From a bacterium SCSIO 12696 (GTDB lineage: Bacteria > Pseudomonadota > Gammaproteobacteria > Pseudomonadales > Porticoccaceae), in NCBI GenBank assembly GCA_024397955.1, contig CP073744.1, forward strand, positions 1,984,001 through 2,048,000: a DNA stretch of 64,000 bases, in the 5' to 3' direction. This document shows, in pieces, positions 8,063-17,800 of the stretch. Position 1 is the first letter of the stretch. The number at the start of each line of letters is the position of its first letter. The notes below the pieces were generated by a model. It searched no databases and was not told the DNA's origin. It saw only the letters and a program-made list of their open reading frames with translations. The position numbers and the translations under genes were made by a program.

Positions 8063-9268
8063 TTACAAGTGATAAGAAACCGACAACTGAATATAGTCGT
8101 CCCGCTCCACAAAAAACGCACTCTCCCCCGGCTCAGAACCGGTTAAAAAACGCGCTCGCAATTCAGCGGTAATATGTTGGCCAATGCGGGTTTCCGCCTC
8201 GATATTGTAAAACTGCTCGCCGCTGTGACGGTCCACTGACACGCCCGCCAGCAAAGCGGTATCTTGAGTATCGTTCAGTGACCAGCGCATTCCTGCAAAC
8301 AGGTCGTCATCCGCCAAAGTAAACGGTGCCAGTTCATTGCGGCCATCGTATTGGTACTCCAACAGCACGCCAATATCCGTGCTGGATTCTGCCACCTGAT
8401 AGAAGGTGTATTCAAAGCCAGCCACGGTGGCAAAAAAGTTGTCGATACGGCTTTTCTGGTAAATGCCTTCAAACTTCAGCAACCAGGCTTCCCAGGTGTA
8501 TTGCAGATCAACACCGAGCTGATCGATTTGATCGTAATTGGGTATCAGCCACTCTCCGCTGCTGTCGAGCAACAAACGCGCTTCCCGATTAGTGCCACGA
8601 AAATAGGAGGCGCCGAAATCCCAATCACCGAAGTAATGGGAATAGCGCAGGGCGATATCCTGATGCCACTGGCCAGCGGCAGATTCGTAATCAGCGCGAT
8701 CATTATCTACCGGCAGCGGGGTGCGCAAGCGGCCATCGCTACCCGGGAAAGTGCGTTCGCGAAAATAAGGCAGCCAATACAAACTGACAGCGCCCCAGTC
8801 CGTTTGTGTGCTGGCAGTAATCATAGGCTGACCCAGTTTGTCTTCCTGATCGATGTCTTCCACCAGGTCGGTCTGGTTAATAATATCCACCAGGTGGCGA
8901 GATTCAGCGACGCCCCAGAATACTTTATCGACACCAGTGGTAATTTCCCATTTATCGCCTATGTAGCGCCAGTAGGCTTCGCGCAAGTCGAAGTGCGAAC
9001 GCTCGCTGTCTTCAGCGTCGTAGCGCAGAAACGGAACCAGGGCAAACTGGTTTTTTCGATCATCACTTTTATAACGAAATTCCGGCTGCAACATCAGCGA
9101 CAAGCCCAAACCGCGCTGTTGGTTATCGACGCGGACATCCTGGATAAACCAGCGGCTTTCCAGACCAACCTCAATAGACGCATTCCAGTTATCCGCCTGC
9201 GTTGCTATTGAGGCAAAAACCAAAGGAGCCGTGAGCAGTTTTTTCAAAATAATGTCTCGCAATGACAA
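8063..9268 (-). CDS. Outer-membrane beta-barrel protein of the RND/LolA-like operon
   Basis: The 401-residue product starts with a signal peptide (cleavage likely after TQA, near residue 25). The rest is alternating amphipathic strands rich in Tyr, Trp, Arg and Asp, ending in LSVSYHL, an outer-membrane barrel type C-terminus. It resembles the DUF1302-like or alginate-export-like porins but I cannot fix the family. It is the last gene of a minus-strand operon, 14 nt after the LolA-like protein, behind an RND exporter. This suggests an envelope route moving a lipid-like or hydrophobic substrate between inner and outer membranes. Confidence 0.78.
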   Translation of the reverse strand: MSLRDIILKKLLTAPLVFASIATQADNWNASIEVGLESRWFIQDVRVDNQQRGLGLSLMLQPEFRYKSDDRKNQFALVPFLRYDAEDSERSHFDLREAYWRYIGDKWEITTGVDKVFWGVAESRHLVDIINQTDLVEDIDQEDKLGQPMITASTQTDWGAVSLYWLPYFRERTFPGSDGRLRTPLPVDNDRADYESAAGQWHQDIALRYSHYFGDWDFGASYFRGTNREARLLLDSSGEWLIPNYDQIDQLGVDLQYTWEAWLLKFEGIYQKSRIDNFFATVAGFEYTFYQVAESSTDIGVLLEYQYDGRNELAPFTLADDDLFAGMRWSLNDTQDTALLAGVSVDRHSGEQFYNIEAETRIGQHITAELRARFLTGSEPGESAFFVERDDYIQLSVSYHL

Positions 9269-9282
9269 AAATTTATTAGTTT

Positions 9283-10080
9283 TTAGCGCAACCGGTTCAA
9301 TACACCCTTGGTAAAGTCTTTATCCGTCAATCCGGTTTTGAATTGGTAATCCGAATACAGCAGATCGGTGCTTTTTCCGGTTTTGTGGTTCACCATAACC
9401 ATTTTTTGAGTACGCCAGATGTTACCTTCGTAGAGTTTGTAATTTTCTAGCGTCAGGGTCTTTAACTTGTCGCCACGGCGATCGTAAAATTCTACCTGAC
9501 GCACTTGAAAGTCTTTTTGGTCAGTCCAGGATACCTGCTTTTTATATCCGGACTTTTTGTAAGCCGGATAGCGCTCCACCACATCACAAGTCAAATCAGT
9601 GTCTTGTGGACACGGCTCTTCCCGCAAAAATTTGTAGGTAAATTTATTCAGTTCCTGAGCGGTAAAATCTTCAAAGGCAAATTCACTGCCTACAAATGGG
9701 CCGGATTTATTGGCGGAGGAAATTCGCTTGGTACGTTTTAGAGCGGGCAAAAACAACCACTGATTATCCGGCTTGAGAATTTGCGCGTGGGACAGCAACG
9801 CTGTGCCCTCTACATCAGCCGGGGTATAAAATAAAATCAGGCTTTTGTCGCCCACATTTTCATCCGCCAGTTCCAGAGTTTTGGTGAGCAGGGTGCGGCG
9901 GGTTTCGGTACCGGCGGCGTTGCGCAACACCATAGTCAGTTCTACTTCGCTGCTTTCAAAACCGCGATCAGAACGATCGGAACGGGCAGCGATGTCGAAG
10001 CCTTTTTGTTGCAGATCATCTGCTTGGATTTGCACCGCAACTGAAAACAGAGTGGCGGCAAAAATTATTAATTTTTTCAT
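9283..10080 (-). CDS. Periplasmic outer membrane lipoprotein-sorting (LolA-like) protein
   Basis: A 265-residue exported protein (signal peptide about residues 1-20, ending QIQA). It shows the family pattern of LolA-like proteins found beside RND exporters: repeated Arg/Glu-rich beta strands, LILFYTPADVEGTALL, WLFLPALKRTKRI and a region with ENYKLYEGNIWRTQKMVMVNHKTGKST. Its half-barrel fold could carry a hydrophobic molecule across the periplasm. It lies between the RND exporter gene and the barrel gene on the same strand, so the three probably work together. The substrate is unknown. Confidence 0.87.
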   Translation of the reverse strand: MKKLIIFAATLFSVAVQIQADDLQQKGFDIAARSDRSDRGFESSEVELTMVLRNAAGTETRRTLLTKTLELADENVGDKSLILFYTPADVEGTALLSHAQILKPDNQWLFLPALKRTKRISSANKSGPFVGSEFAFEDFTAQELNKFTYKFLREEPCPQDTDLTCDVVERYPAYKKSGYKKQVSWTDQKDFQVRQVEFYDRRGDKLKTLTLENYKLYEGNIWRTQKMVMVNHKTGKSTDLLYSDYQFKTGLTDKDFTKGVLNRLR

Positions 10081-10118
10081 TTAAAAATTCCTTTGAAATA
10101 CTGAAACTTAAAAAGAAT

Positions 10119-10142
10119 CGTCATTCCTGCGCGGAGATGACG
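10119..10142. repeat. Degenerate REP-like palindrome
   Basis: CGTCAT (10119-10124) and ATGACG (10137-10142) frame a mismatched CCTGCGCGGAG core. It sits between the RND exporter and LolA-like genes and looks like a decayed copy of the element at 8030. Confidence 0.5.
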
Positions 10143-10149
10143 GTGTTTT

Positions 10150-12492
10150 TCAAGACAGCGCCTGTTTGGCAACTGGCTCCGCCAATTTTTTCTTATGCCC
10201 CAACATCAACAACGCTGGCAGCATCAAGAAATCAAACACTAGGGCAGAGACAATCGTAATGGCGGTCAACAATCCCATCTGGAAGTTGATCAGGAAACTG
10301 GAATACATCAGCACACCAAAGCCGATCACTAAAATAACGGTGGTGGCCAGAATAGCGACGCCTACGGTTTGGAAGGCGTAGCGAATGGCGTCGGGAATTT
10401 CCAAACCTTTCTCCCGGCGAGCGCGTAAGTACTTGGATAAAAAGTGCACGGTGTCGTCCACCACAATGCCCATAGACGTGGCGGTAATCGTAGCGGCTGC
10501 CATACCCACTTTGCCCACCAAAAGTGCCCAGATACCAAAGGTCATCATAATTGGTACCGTGTTAGGAATCAGGCTGAGAGCGCCGAGGCGAAAGCTGCGC
10601 AAAGCAAACATCAAAATAATGCCGATGGCAAAAATCGCCACGGTATTGCCTTTAAACATACTCTCGATATTGCGCTGGGAAATGTAGGAAAACATGACCG
10701 TGGCGCTGGTGGGTTTGGCCTGCATGTGTGTCGGTAGGTTATCCCCCATCCAGGCTTTGCTGCGATCCAAAAAGGCGCGTATTTCGATGGTCGACATATC
10801 TTTTAACGCGGCAGTAACGCGAGTAGCGGATTTGTCCACATTGATGCGATCGTTCAAATCCAAACCGTAGGGCAACGACATTTCGTACAATAGCAAGTAC
10901 TGGGCCGCCAGTTCGCGATTGTCGGGAATGCGGTGCCAATCCGGGTCATCGCTGTGCAGGTTTTTATTGAGGCGTTTGACAATATCAGTGTAGCTGTACA
11001 CGTGGTTCACTTCCGGCTGCGCGGCCAGCCAGTCGGTCAGCTGCTCCAGATTTTTCAGGTAATCGGGATCACTGATGCCACCGGCTTCACCCGATTCCAC
11101 CGACAGCTCCACCACGTAGGGGCCATTCAAATGAGCATTGGCAAAATCCGCGTCGTTGCGAAACTCCACACGCTCATCAAAGTACTTCACAAATTCGTCA
11201 TTGAGCTGGATGGTGGGAATCATCGCCACCAGTATCAAGGTGGTGGAACCCATAATCAGCAGTATCGTCTTGTAACGTTCCGTAACCCAGTCCGCCAGGC
11301 GGGTAATACGCTGGTTCAGTTTGTTGTTACTGCCACCGTCACGCCGCTTGATCGGCAGCAAGCTCACCACCGCAGGCAATAACGTCAGCGACAACAACCA
11401 GGCTGCGGTAATGCCCATAGCGGTGATGTTGCCCAGGTGCCAAAACGGCGGCGTGTCCGAAAAATTCAACGACAGGAAACCCACCACCGTAGTCAGGCTG
11501 GTAATGGTCACCGGCATCAGGTTAATGCGAATGCTCTCTTTAAGAGCAGAAATCTTATCGCGGCCTTCACTCATGGCGGCAAACATACTCACCAATATAT
11601 GAACACTATCGGCGATCGCCAGGGTGAGAATAATGGTGGGTGCGGTTACGGAAATGGGGGTCAGCTTGATGCCTGTAAACCCGGCCAAGCCCATGGCCAC
11701 CACAGAGGAACACAAGATCACCACCAAAGTGGCGATCATGGCGCTGAACGAGCGCAACACCAGCACCATGGCGACCAGCAAAATCAGATACATCAGTGGC
11801 GTCAGGGTAGCCGCGTCGTTGCGGCCGGTCTCCCCAAAGGCGTTGTTGAGCATGGTAACACCGGACAGGGCGATGGTGAGGTCGAGGAATTCGGCGCGGA
11901 ATTGATCCGCAATGTCGCGAGCCACAACCACCGCCTCCGGCACTTCCTGAATATTTTCGCCAGAAAATTGCAGAGTAGCGCTGATGCCGGCGGTACCAGC
12001 GTCTTCCGAAATCAGGTTATGCAGCAATAACGGCTCGGCCAGAGCCACCTGCTTTTTGACGACCAACTCTTCGGGAGCAAGCTCCAGGCCACCACTGATC
12101 AGGTCCTCAACGATCAGATCGTCATCTTCTGACCAGGTGTACTGGAAGTTGGTGAGTGAATCCACCCGAATCACATAGGGAATCTGCCAGGCCAGTTCGG
12201 TGAGACGCTCCATGGCGTCGGCCAGCTGTGGGGAAAACACTTCTCCATCCGCGGGCTTGAGCACAAACACGATGTTGTCGTTTTTGGTGTAGGTGTCCTG
12301 AAAGGACTCAAAGGCCACCAGCTCCGGATTTTCGTCACTGAAAAAGATGCGATAGTTGGTGGAAAATTCCAGCTTGCCCAGGCCACTACCAATGGCCACG
12401 ACACCGGCAATGGCAGCAACAATCACCAGCCAGCGGTAGCGGATCATGGCGTTGGCAAGCCCCAGGGCAAATCGATCGGCAAAAGTCCCCAT
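10150..12492 (-). CDS. RND-superfamily (MMPL/HpnN-like) exporter
   Basis: A 780-residue inner-membrane protein with two repeated halves, each one helix, a large periplasmic loop and about five further helices. The first half shows LTPISVTAPTIILTLAIADSVHILVSM, the second TATSMGIVVDDTVHFLSKYLRARR; the Asp residues in these helices are the expected proton-relay residues of the family. Such proteins export lipids, hopanoids or other hydrophobic compounds. It is the first gene of the three-gene operon, and a palindrome matching the one before the divergent TetR gene lies 29 nt upstream of its start. Confidence 0.92.
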   Translation of the reverse strand: MGTFADRFALGLANAMIRYRWLVIVAAIAGVVAIGSGLGKLEFSTNYRIFFSDENPELVAFESFQDTYTKNDNIVFVLKPADGEVFSPQLADAMERLTELAWQIPYVIRVDSLTNFQYTWSEDDDLIVEDLISGGLELAPEELVVKKQVALAEPLLLHNLISEDAGTAGISATLQFSGENIQEVPEAVVVARDIADQFRAEFLDLTIALSGVTMLNNAFGETGRNDAATLTPLMYLILLVAMVLVLRSFSAMIATLVVILCSSVVAMGLAGFTGIKLTPISVTAPTIILTLAIADSVHILVSMFAAMSEGRDKISALKESIRINLMPVTITSLTTVVGFLSLNFSDTPPFWHLGNITAMGITAAWLLSLTLLPAVVSLLPIKRRDGGSNNKLNQRITRLADWVTERYKTILLIMGSTTLILVAMIPTIQLNDEFVKYFDERVEFRNDADFANAHLNGPYVVELSVESGEAGGISDPDYLKNLEQLTDWLAAQPEVNHVYSYTDIVKRLNKNLHSDDPDWHRIPDNRELAAQYLLLYEMSLPYGLDLNDRINVDKSATRVTAALKDMSTIEIRAFLDRSKAWMGDNLPTHMQAKPTSATVMFSYISQRNIESMFKGNTVAIFAIGIILMFALRSFRLGALSLIPNTVPIMMTFGIWALLVGKVGMAAATITATSMGIVVDDTVHFLSKYLRARREKGLEIPDAIRYAFQTVGVAILATTVILVIGFGVLMYSSFLINFQMGLLTAITIVSALVFDFLMLPALLMLGHKKKLAEPVAKQALS

Positions 12493-12520
12493 TGGAATAT
12501 CCCCTCTTAAACGCTCTTTT

Positions 12521-12536
12521 CAGAACTGTCGTTCTG
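12521..12536. promoter_or_regulatory. Probable TetR operator before the RND operon
   Basis: CAGAACTGTCGTTCTG has 6-bp perfect arms. Its outer CAGAA...TTCTG is identical to that of the palindrome at 13164-13179 before the TetR gene. It lies 29 nt upstream of the exporter ATG. Confidence 0.6.
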
Positions 12537-12563
12537 ATTTTGGGCAAAAAAATTTATGCGTAC

Positions 12564-13148
12564 TTAATCGTTAATAGCCGCCAGCGCCACTTTCAAAAAC
12601 GGCTGCATGCGGGCCTCACCAAAGCCGGAGCGAACCATCATTGCCATGGCCATTTGCACCCCAAGCAAGTAACTGGCGTACTCATCCAGATCCATGGTTT
12701 CTGCCAAGTCACCATTGGCCTGGGCATTGCGCAATGCATTAACGAAGACTTGTCTCAGCCCTTCAAACATGGCATCCAGCTGCTCACCAATACCTGCATC
12801 GCTGCTGGCCAAATCAACCGCCGTATTGCACATAAAACAGCCCATATGGGCTTCAGACGTTTTGGCATGGGCGAGCAAACGAGCATAATACGCGCGCAAT
12901 TCGTTCAAACCCGCCTCTGGGTTGCCCAATTCCTGAATCAAATCCTGAGAAAATTTTTGGTGGAAATGCTGCAGCGCCTTGATAAAAAATTCGCGCTTGT
13001 TGCCAAACTCCCCGTATATACCATAGCGGCTGATACCGGTGTGCTTAACAAGGTCATCCATCGACGTATCGGCATAGCCCTTCTCCCAAAAAAGGAGAAC
13101 GGCTTTCTCAATAACGTCAGCTGGATCAAATTCGCGGGTTCTGGCCAT
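12564..13148 (-). CDS. TetR-family transcriptional regulator
   Basis: A 194-residue protein. Residues 1-50 hold the TetR helix-turn-helix (ADVIEKAVLLFWEKGYADTSMDDLVKHTGISRYGIYGEFGNKREFF), followed by a helical ligand domain with a GCFMCN segment. That segment and the overall layout match the AcrR/NemR-like TetR_C type regulators. The start at 13148 is preferred to 13175 because the latter would put the coding region inside the palindrome at 13164-13179. It runs on the same strand as the RND operon, 72 nt upstream of it, and a matching palindrome lies before each, so it likely represses itself and the operon. Confidence 0.88.
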   Translation of the reverse strand: MARTREFDPADVIEKAVLLFWEKGYADTSMDDLVKHTGISRYGIYGEFGNKREFFIKALQHFHQKFSQDLIQELGNPEAGLNELRAYYARLLAHAKTSEAHMGCFMCNTAVDLASSDAGIGEQLDAMFEGLRQVFVNALRNAQANGDLAETMDLDEYASYLLGVQMAMAMMVRSGFGEARMQPFLKVALAAIND

Positions 13149-13163
13149 AGAACCGAACTGTAG

Positions 13164-13179
13164 CAGAATGATCATTCTG
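13164..13179. promoter_or_regulatory. Probable TetR autoregulatory operator
   Basis: CAGAATGATCATTCTG is a perfect 16-bp palindrome 16 nt upstream of the TetR start at 13148. It shares its CAGAA/TTCTG ends with 12521-12536. Confidence 0.62.
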
Positions 13180-13268
13180 TTATCAATGCTTTTATTTGTT
13201 ACTCTTGCCGGTTACTGGGTAAACTGGCGAATTACGCTCCCAATAATTGCTGTACTTGAGATGAAAAT

Positions 13269-13793
13269 ATGGATTGGTTGAGTATTTTCAACGAAAATCG
13301 CACCGAACTGCTTCATTATTTGCAAGGCCGCTTAAAAAGCGACGCAGATGCTCAAGATGTTTTACAGGAAATCTACCTGCGCACTTCTCGACTGAAAGCC
13401 AAGGACGTTAACAATCCCAAAGCGTACATCTACAAAATAGCCAACAACCTGGCCATTGATTACCAGCGCTCAAACAGTAGTTATTCTCGCCTCAAGCAAA
13501 ATCTCGAGCAATCGCACACCGATGCGGATACAGCTACCGAGCCAGCGCCTGATCGCGCTTATGAAGCACAACAGCGGCTGAGTGTACTAAAAGAGGCGAT
13601 TGATTCCCTGCCCACAAAATGCCGTCGAGCCTTTATCTTGCACCGGTTTGGCCGCAAAAAGGTGGCTGAAATCGCAAAAGAACTCGGCGTTGGCAAAAAC
13701 TCTGTGGAAAAGTACATAATCCGGGCCATGCGCGAGTGCAGTGCCGCTATTGACCGCTACGAAGCGGCCAGTCGTCGGGTCGACGACAAATAA
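13269..13793 (+). CDS. FecI-type ECF sigma factor
   Basis: A 174-residue sigma-70-family protein with only regions 2 and 4. Region 2 covers residues 10-75 (SDADAQDVLQEIYLRTSRL, then NPKAYIYKIANNLAIDYQRS, which melts and reads the -10). Region 4 covers about residues 105-160 (LPTKCRRAFILHRFGRKKVAEIAKELGVGKNSVEKYIIRAM, the helix-turn-helix for the -35). FecI-type factors are activated by a TonB receptor through FecR. The fecR-like gene starts 44 nt later and an STN-bearing receptor follows. Its likely targets are the four AGGTTTTT-N11/12-CGTCY sites downstream. Confidence 0.93.
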   Translation: MDWLSIFNENRTELLHYLQGRLKSDADAQDVLQEIYLRTSRLKAKDVNNPKAYIYKIANNLAIDYQRSNSSYSRLKQNLEQSHTDADTATEPAPDRAYEAQQRLSVLKEAIDSLPTKCRRAFILHRFGRKKVAEIAKELGVGKNSVEKYIIRAMRECSAAIDRYEAASRRVDDK

Positions 13794-13837
13794 AATTCAG
13801 GCAAAGTGAACACCAAACGTCTTTACAGAAGACACCA

Positions 13838-14848
13838 ATGAGTGATTTTGAAATGGATAACTCCAACTCCGACAGCAAGCTTTTTGATATCGCCATGCAA
13901 TGGCGCTTGCGGCTGGATAGTGAGCCCGAAAACCGTACTGTTAAGCAAAAATTCAATCGCTGGATAGAAGCCTCTGAGCTGCACCGCCAGGCCTACGAAA
14001 AAACCAACTGCGTGTGGGACGAATTGGCACCTCTGGAAAATGCCATGCTGAGCAGCTTGGAAGTCGACAAACCCGTTCAACCTTGGTGGAAACAATCATT
14101 TTTTATGCGCACAGTGGCACCAGCGGCACTTGCTTGTGGTTTGCTGGTTGCTCTAACACTGGCCCTGTTTCCTCAGCAGCAGAATGAACCACAGTCACTG
14201 CACTACAGCGCTGCGACAGGAGATCAATATGAAGTACAACTGGCCGACGGCAGCACCGTTCACCTAAACGCGCAATCCTCGATCCTGATAACGATTGCGG
14301 ACAAAAAGCGTCATGTGACCCTGGAGCAAGGTGAAGTATTTTTCGACATCGCCCACGACAGCGAACGGCCGTTTACTGTAGAAGCAGGAACCCTGAAAGT
14401 AACGGTATTGGGTACGGCATTCAATATTTACAAAAGCGCCAACCGAATTGATGTGACAACACTGGAAGGTCTGGTAAGCGTGGCAACAGAGTCGACCGAA
14501 CAAGGTGAACCACTGCGCCCTGGTGAACAGGCTTCAACTACTTCCGGCACTAACGGTGCGATAGATATCCGCAAAGTAGATACTGCAAAAATCACCGCTT
14601 GGCGGAATAACATGCTGGTTTTTGAAAATACACCTATTTCACAATTTATTGCCGATATAAATCGCTACCTGCCCTCAGCACTGACGGTTGACCCATCGCT
14701 GGACGAACAGCGTATTAGTGGCGCCATTAACGTGGCCGACGCCGACGGGATCCTTGACAATCTGGAACTGACCTTTAAGGTAAAAACCATTATTAATAAT
14801 GATGGCCAACTGACGCTGATCCCCGCCGACTATAAACCGGTGGAGTAA
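13838..14848 (+). CDS. FecR-type anti-sigma / transmembrane signal protein
   Basis: A 336-residue protein with the three-part FecR layout. The N-terminal cytoplasmic DUF4880-like part (residues 10-55, with AMQWRLRLDSEPENRTVKQKFNRWIEASELHRQAYEK) holds the sigma factor. One membrane helix follows at about residues 88-110. The periplasmic FecR domain spans about 120-215 (QYEVQLADGSTVHLNAQSSI, GEVFFDIAHDSERPFTVEAG, VLGTAFNIY), and a C-terminal secretin/STN-like domain (about 255-330) contacts the receptor. It lies between the sigma factor and the signalling receptor, completing the transmembrane relay. Confidence 0.94.
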   Translation: MSDFEMDNSNSDSKLFDIAMQWRLRLDSEPENRTVKQKFNRWIEASELHRQAYEKTNCVWDELAPLENAMLSSLEVDKPVQPWWKQSFFMRTVAPAALACGLLVALTLALFPQQQNEPQSLHYSAATGDQYEVQLADGSTVHLNAQSSILITIADKKRHVTLEQGEVFFDIAHDSERPFTVEAGTLKVTVLGTAFNIYKSANRIDVTTLEGLVSVATESTEQGEPLRPGEQASTTSGTNGAIDIRKVDTAKITAWRNNMLVFENTPISQFIADINRYLPSALTVDPSLDEQRISGAINVADADGILDNLELTFKVKTIINNDGQLTLIPADYKPVE

Positions 14849-14897
14849 GCCAGATATTCAGTTATCAAGCTAAAGCTGTTAAATAAAAGTGGTATCA

Positions 14898-17800
14898 ATG
14901 AATGCAGCGCCGAACATGCTGTTTTCAGGGAAAGTTATTTTCGCTGCCCGAATTCTGGCGGCAAGCATAGCTTTTGCTCATCAGCCTGTATTGGCTGCAA
15001 AACCAACCATTACTTTACCCCCTATAGAACTAGATATTCCGGCTCAATCTCTGCAAAGCGCTCTTATCCAGCTAGCCATTCAGTCTCAGTCCTCAATTAT
15101 CGCCCCAACTAATCTGGTAGATGGGAAAACCACTCAGGCGATTAAAGGCCGCTATCAATTGGAGCAGGCTCTACGGCAGATACTCGGTGATAATAACCTG
15201 CGCTATCGATTCTCTGAGGATCGACGTAGCGTATCTATTATTGCCGCGCCCAAGAAAGCCACACCAGAACCGCCACCGAATCAACCGGAGGCGCCTCGCC
15301 AACAAATTTTTGAGCAGCTGGTGACCGTGGGATCAAGGTTGCCACGTAGCCGAATCGGTCATCCGTTGAACTCAATAACACCGGTATCCAGCATTCATTT
15401 TGATAATACTGCCGCCAATGGCACCGTCTCCATAACAGACACTATTCGAGATCTGACCATTAACAATGGCTCGGCATTTATCAATGAACAAAATAACCTG
15501 GCCGGCACAGTGCAATTTAATATACGCGGCATTGGCTTTGCTTCGACCCTCGCCCTCATTAACGGTCGCCGCAGTGGAAAATCCGGGCTATCTGACAACG
15601 GAGGTGCGTTCTTTTTTGACATCAGCCATATTCCACTCAACATGATTAGCCGTATCGATGTGCAGAAAGACGGAGCCTCTGCCATTTACGGCTCAGAAGC
15701 TGTCGGTGGGGTAGTTAACATTGTCACCCGCAAAGGCTTTTCGGGGCTGGAGCTGTCTGGCAGCTATACCGACGCCTCCAATGAAAGTGGCAATGTAAGC
15801 CTTGCCCTAGGTGATTGGGAAGACGAAAGTGGCTACAACCTCTACATCAATTATTTCCGCCAAAATCGTAATAACCGTACAGACTTTCCTTGGCTAACAG
15901 AACGGCTGAGCCATACTGACGATCTACAGAATACCGTACTTGCATCAGCAGCGGGATCACCGGGCACCTATCGCCAGGCCACCTTTAACACAGATACTGG
16001 ACTGGCCAGCGAAGTAGCCAGTGAGCTCGCATTTCCAGACCCAGATTGCATTGAGGCCGGAGGGGTACTGCGTAACTCTAACTGCCTGCATATTTTTGCT
16101 GACCAAAACTCCGTTCTTCACGAAAAGCGTCAACTGCAAATCTTTGCCGAAGCAAATTACCAATTAAATGATGCCACTCTGATATTCACAGAGGTGGGCT
16201 TTAACAACGGCAGAATCAACCGTACTCGAGGGCCAGGTAATTTTAATAATGGACTGGTTGCCGACAGTGGTCGTATTTTTATACCCAGCGATCATCCATT
16301 TAATTTTTTTACAGCAGGCAGTCAACCTGGAGAGCTGATATATATCGATCCGTCGCAATGGGACAACGCCATTCATAACGCCGTTGATTTAAGCTGCCAA
16401 TGCCGCGTTCTCGGCAACGAGTTTAATGGTGTCAATTCGCCGGAAGACCGAATATCAGACAACGATTTTGCAAGAGCCCTCATCGGCATTGAATATGAAT
16501 TGGGGGATAGCATCAGTTTTAGTGCGAGCTACCTATATTCGAGTTCTCAATGGGATCTATCAACACCTTTTAATTACTCTGCACCCGTGGTTAACCAACT
16601 AATTCTCAATGGCCGCTTTAATCCCTTTGGCACTCGTATCGCCAGTCCTGAGCTTATCTCACCAAAAGACAACATCAGCCGGGCTGGTTTAAGTGACGAT
16701 GTATTTGAGGTACTTAGAGAGCGTGACAATACCTCAACACGCCAGGATCAACAGGTTGTGGATATCTCTATTACTGGCGAGGCATTTAGCCTGCCTGCAG
16801 GAACTGCTGGCTTTGCGCTCGGCACTCAACTGCGGCGAGAAGATTTTACGTTACTTAATGACCCCAAACGCCTTAACGGCACCGGAGGGCTACGAGGCAC
16901 ACTCAACAATATTTCCGGCCAGCAAAGATCATGGGCTTATTTCGCAGAGCTCATGATACCGGCAGCGTCTACTTTGGACATACAACTCGCCTTGAGAGGT
17001 GAAAATTACAACCTGGAGTCGGCTAGCGACATTGGGCCCAAGGTAGCCATGCGTTGGGAGGCACAACCCTGGTTAGCCTTACGAGGTTCGTTTAGCCGCT
17101 CTTTCCAAGCGCCTTCATTGAGGCAAATCAGCGAAGCGAGATCTGCGTCTATTATCAATGATCCCGCCAGGCCCAACCCGGTGACAGGTGAACTGGAATG
17201 CACAGATTCCAGCCGTGGGGGCAATACATCCAGTCGCACTGTCGGCGATCCTGACCTGAACTCACAGCTGGCCCGAAACTTGAGCTTTGGGGCCGTCTTT
17301 ACGCCAACAGACGAATCTCACATAGTGTTGGATTACTGGCAAATTGATTATCGAGACTTAATTGTTCAAGACGAAGGTGCATCGCAAATTGTCACCAACG
17401 ATTGTTTGGACGACGGCATTCCCAACGACCCGCGCATTGAGCGGTCTGCGGGTGGCAACATCCTTCTGGTTACCTCAAACTTCATTAATTCCGGAGAGCT
17501 ACTAGCCAGCGGTTTCGACATTTCTGCGCGCCATACCGCCACTTTATCTGGAGGAGAATTGGAACTGGGATTGGAAGCATCTCTCGTGGATGAATTTCTT
17601 TTTGATCCAGCTAACGGCGATCCTATCGTCAATGGTGCGGGCAGTAGAAACTCACTGAACCGATTCAGTTCTGTGCCTGAATTACGAGCTAATGCCAGTC
17701 TTCACTGGCACAGTGATTACATTTATTCCAGTGCCACACTGCGCTATATCTCAGACTACGAAAACGACCAAGACAACAACTCTCGAATACCCTCTTTTGT

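Noticed and set aside
13796..13823. Fifth ECF-like promoter before the fecR-like gene
   Set aside because: The spacing and CGTCT fit, but the T run after AGG is absent. It is noted only as a partial match.
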